DNA from: Hemileia vastatrix
Lineage: Eukaryota; Basidiomycota; Pucciniomycetes; Pucciniales; Zaghouaniaceae
DNA length: 64,000 nt
Direction of reading: 5' to 3'
NCBI GenBank assembly: GCA_030280995.1
Contig: JASXTE010000005.1
Span: 18,615,501 to 18,679,500, forward strand
Position numbers and translations under genes: made by a program. The notes below the pieces were generated by a model. That model ran no database searches and was not told the DNA's origin. It worked only from the letters and a program-made list of their open reading frames with translations. How positions within the stretch are numbered: position 1 is the first letter of the stretch; each line of letters opens with the position of its first letter. Shown here piece after piece: positions 60,551 to 64,000 of the stretch.

Positions 60551-63500
60551 TAGATAGTTTACTTGTGTGCAAAGCAAACTATCTTATCTCTCCCAGTGCA
60601 CAGAACCTCCATGTCTTAAGGACTGGAGTTGCCTTAAATGGCTTGAGATTCATTCTTTTCAAGGAAGATACCCCCTTCAGTTGTCTTATAGACTCTGGAG
60701 CTTCAATTTCTTTTGTCAGTTTATCTTTTGCCAAGAAGTTAAAGCTGAAATTCACAGATATCAATCAAACTCCAATTTATTTGGTCGAATCAGAGGAACC
60801 CAAATATTGGGTAAGTAAGAAATTTTTATGGGTTTTCAACTTTCCAAATTTTCCCCCCTTCGAGTGGGAATTATCAGTCTTGGAAGCCCCAAGAATGGAT
60901 GATACCATCCTTGGCCATGACTTTTTAATGCATTGGAATCCTGAAATTGATTGGTCACGGGGATTGATCACCCCACGCACTAAGTATATGTCTGATTCTT
61001 CAATGCAGGTCAATAGGGAGTTAAACAACCTGCCTGACAATGTCCTACTAGAAGAAAAATCTCTACCAGATGACTTGAAAGCATCTGATCTTTCTCTAAA
61101 TGAGAAATTGGCTAATGCTTCTAGCTCTATCACTTCACTCAAAGAGGATTTAAATTTCCTCGAAGTTGTCAAATTATGCTCTCTCAATTCTGGTCTTCCC
61201 TTGACAGATTTTCTTGAAGATGATGAGGACAACCAAATCAAAGTTGAAGCCATTAAATCAACTCTACCGGAAATCTATCATGATTTCCTCGATGTTTTTT
61301 CAATCCGCAAGGCTGATAAGTTACCACCTCATCGACCCTACCACCATCAAATAGAGTTAATAGGTCCAGTACCTCTGGCAGGTCCTGTCTATTCCTTATT
61401 GAAGGACAAATCTCAAGTTCTTTGAGACTACATTACAGAGAATTTAGCCAAAAGTTTCATCAGAGCCAGTAAATCTCCAACGGGCTAACCTGTTTTTTTT
61501 GTAAAGAAAAAAGATGGTAGCCTTAGGTTGTGTGTTGACTATAGAAAGCTCAACACAGTTACAAAGAAGAATGCATATCCATTTCCTCCTATGTCATTGC
61601 TTCTTACCCTTTTTAATGGTGCTAATTTCTTTTCTAAAATTGATCTGAGAGGCGCTTATAATCTTATTCGCATTGCGGAAGGTCATGAACCACTGACTGC
61701 AATGCGCACTAGATTTGGTAGTTATGAATATTTAGTAATGCCTTTTGGATTATGTAACGCACCATCTACTTTTCAAACTTTTTTTAATGAAATCTTTCAA
61801 GATGTTGTCAAACAATTTGTTGTTGTCTACTTAGATGATATTTTAATTTTCTCAAAGACACTAGATGAACATATTCATCATGTTTGACAGGTCCTAAATC
61901 GCCTTCAAGATCACAGTATCTAAGCCAAGAACAATAAATGTGAATTCCATCTTAAATATATTGATTTTTTGGGTTTTACGTTTTCCACTGATGGTTTAGT
62001 CATGGACTACAAAACGGTCCAAAATATCCTGGAATGACCTGAGCCCAAAACCGTTAAATTGCTCCAAGGATTTTTGGGTTTTGCCAATTTCTATAGAGGA
62101 TTAATTAAATATTACTCTAAAACTATTTCCAATCTTACTTCTCTTCTTAGAAAAGATATTTCTTTTTCTTTTACTTCTACAGAACGAAAGGAATTTGAAG
62201 CATTGAAGACTGCATTTACCACAGCTCCAATTCTTTGACACTTTGATCCTTCTGCTTTGACAATAGTTGAGACAGACACTAGCGATTATGCTATTGCAGT
62301 GGTCATTTCTCAATTCAATCCTGAAACAAAATTGTTTCATCCTTTTGCTTTTGAGTCACGCGAAATCATTGCGTCAGAATTAAATTATGAGATTCATGAC
62401 AAGGAGCTTTTTGCCAATATTCTTTGTTTTAAAAAATGGCGCTCTTTTATTCTCAGCCTAGATAGTCCTTTTCAAATCCTAACTGACAATAATGCTTTGA
62501 AATAATTTATGTCTTCCAAAGTGTTAACCAGGCGTCAAGCCAGGTGGGCTAAATTTTTGTCTGAAATTCATTTTTCTATTTCCTATTGCCCAGGTAAGAA
62601 CTGCATTGTCCCAGATATCTTGTCACTTCAGGACAACGTTTACCCACAGCGGGGGGACACATTTACTGACAATAATCCAGCAAATGTGAAATAAATTTTC
62701 AAGGAATAAATGTTAACAGCTCATCAAATTAATTTGATGACAATTCAATATTTTCAAAATCCACTATCCAACATCCTCAAAGCTCAGTCGATGGACAATT
62801 ATTGTTTAGGGATAAAAGACAAAATACTCTTGAAGAAAGGGACCAAAAAACTTAGTATTGAATCAGGTCTATTAGTTTTCAAAGGTAGAGTAGTCATACC
62901 CAACAATAATGAAATCAAATTATGGATTTTCATTAGTCAACATGATTCTCCATTAGCTGGTCATTTTTGGGTTGATAAAACCTACCAGTTAATGGCAAGG
63001 GATTTTTTCTGGCCAGGAATGACCAGAGAAATCAAGGCCTATATAAGATCTTGTTACAAATGTAATAGGAATAAGGCTCCCCGTCACTGGAAGCATGGGT
63101 TGCTTCAACCACTTCCTATTTCCTCTAAACCTTGGGAATCTTTATTGATGGATTTTATTTCTCAACTTTCTCTTTCTTATAATTTTGATGCTATATTAGT
63201 AATAGTAGATAGATTTTCAAAGATGTCTATTTTCATTAAAACCACTACTACTGCTACAGCAGAAGATTTGTCAAAATTGTTTCTAGAATATGTATTTTCC
63301 AAACATGGCTTACCTAATGATATTATTTCAGATAGAGGCTCATTGTTTGTATCCACATTCTGGACTCAATTGTGTCAACAACTCAATATCACAAGGAATC
63401 TATCCACGGCCTATCATCCTGAAACCGATGGGCAAACGGAAAGGGTCAACCAAATCCTTGAACAATACCTTTGAATGTATGTCAGTTACCAAAAAAGACG

Positions 63501-64000
63501 ATTGGACCACATGGTTTCCATTGGCCAAATTTACTTATAATAACTCAACTCATTCTTTGACACAACAATCTCCTTTCAAAACTGTTTATGGAAGACATCC
63601 TTGATTCAACTCAATCCATGTAGGAACTAGTCATCCTGAGGAACTTTATCTTCAAACCATATCATGACTCCAAGAAGAACTTAAATCAAACTTGGAATTA
63701 GCAATTTGAAGGTACAAGGAACAGGCTGACAAACATCGAAAATCTGCTCCTTCTTTTAAAAAAGGCAACAAAGTATGGCTCAATGCAGAAAACATTCAAA
63801 CAACTCAACCATCAAAGAAACTGGCCAAAAAATTCTTGGGACCATTTGAAATTGACTCCGAAGTCTCTAAAACTGCATTTCAACTCAAGCTACCTCCTAA
63901 ATGGCAGGCTATTCACCCTGTTTTCCACGTATCTCTTCTGGAACTGGAATGAGAAACATACCCGGGCAGGAACCAACCTCCTCCGGAACCAGTCGAAGTA
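60548..64000 (+). pseudogene. Pol of element G (runs off the window)
   Basis: Protease LIDSGAS (60691 on); RT with [22 protein letters not shown] and YLDD (61828-61839); RNase H with VETDTSDYA and an ILTDNN block; integrase with CYKCNRNKAP finger, ISDRGSLFVS and TDGQTERVN, then KWQAIHPVFHVS. The end of the polyprotein, with a possible chromodomain, is outside the window. Broken by TGA at 61423, 61885, 62035, 62236, 63472, 63602, 63665, 63707 and 63950; TAA at 61486, 61921, 62503 and 62692; and a frame change at the A-run near 63490. At least seven TGA sit where the family has arginine. Enzymatic motifs are otherwise well kept. Confidence 0.9.

Noticed and set aside
60777..61253. 158-codon - strand ORF
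   Set aside because: Antisense shadow of element G protease and linker.

Overview
The window looks like a repeat-rich stretch of a basidiomycete genome, most likely a rust fungus (Pucciniales). Reasons: it is very AT-rich, its one intact host gene has many short fungal introns, and the mobile elements include Ty3-type chromoviruses and a relic of a Tet-like 2OG-Fe(II) oxygenase of the kind abundant in basidiomycete transposons. The rust assignment is inference; no marker gene proves it.

Layout. 1-3977: a degenerate tandem array, a 76-bp MITE, a solo LTR and a terminal-inverted-repeat element carrying a Myb/SANT-like ORF. 4720-6857: the only convincing host gene, a 12-exon class III alcohol dehydrogenase (glutathione-dependent formaldehyde dehydrogenase) on the + strand. 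9596-18178: element C, a decayed Ty3 retrotransposon on the - strand. 18179-28754: element D, a decayed + strand relative with a truncated 5' LTR, two MITEs in its leader and two solo LTRs inside its coding region. 30090-36117: element E, with almost identical 1177-bp LTRs, a perfect target-site duplication, an intact 765-aa Gag and an internal deletion of most of pol. 37087-46708: a three-LTR block; its main part, element A, has one gag-pol frame of 1821 codons broken only by isolated stops. 47493-48669 and 51842-52644: solo LTRs with perfect 5-bp target duplications. 48780-56588: further copies of the Myb-carrying element and a second 77-bp MITE. 57015-57870: the Tet-like oxygenase pseudogene. 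58441-64000: element G, a different Ty3 element that runs off the right edge.

How parts work together. Elements A, B, C, D and E are one clade: fused gag-pol, aspartic protease, RT, RNase H, integrase with GPY/F, and a C-terminal chromodomain. A and C both have a leader of nine small stem-loops between the 5' LTR and gag. A, C and E share an unusual primer-binding-site-like motif. C, D and E share a second reading frame overlapping the start of gag, absent from A. E keeps Gag and the cis-acting ends but lacks protease, RT and RNase H, so it could move only with enzymes supplied by a relative. G uses a different strategy, with a perfect -1 slippery heptamer at the gag stop, and its stop codons look like CpG decay.

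The strongest candidates for something undescribed are the ninefold stem-loop leader and the overprinted Gag frame. All alignments were made by eye; identities are approximate.
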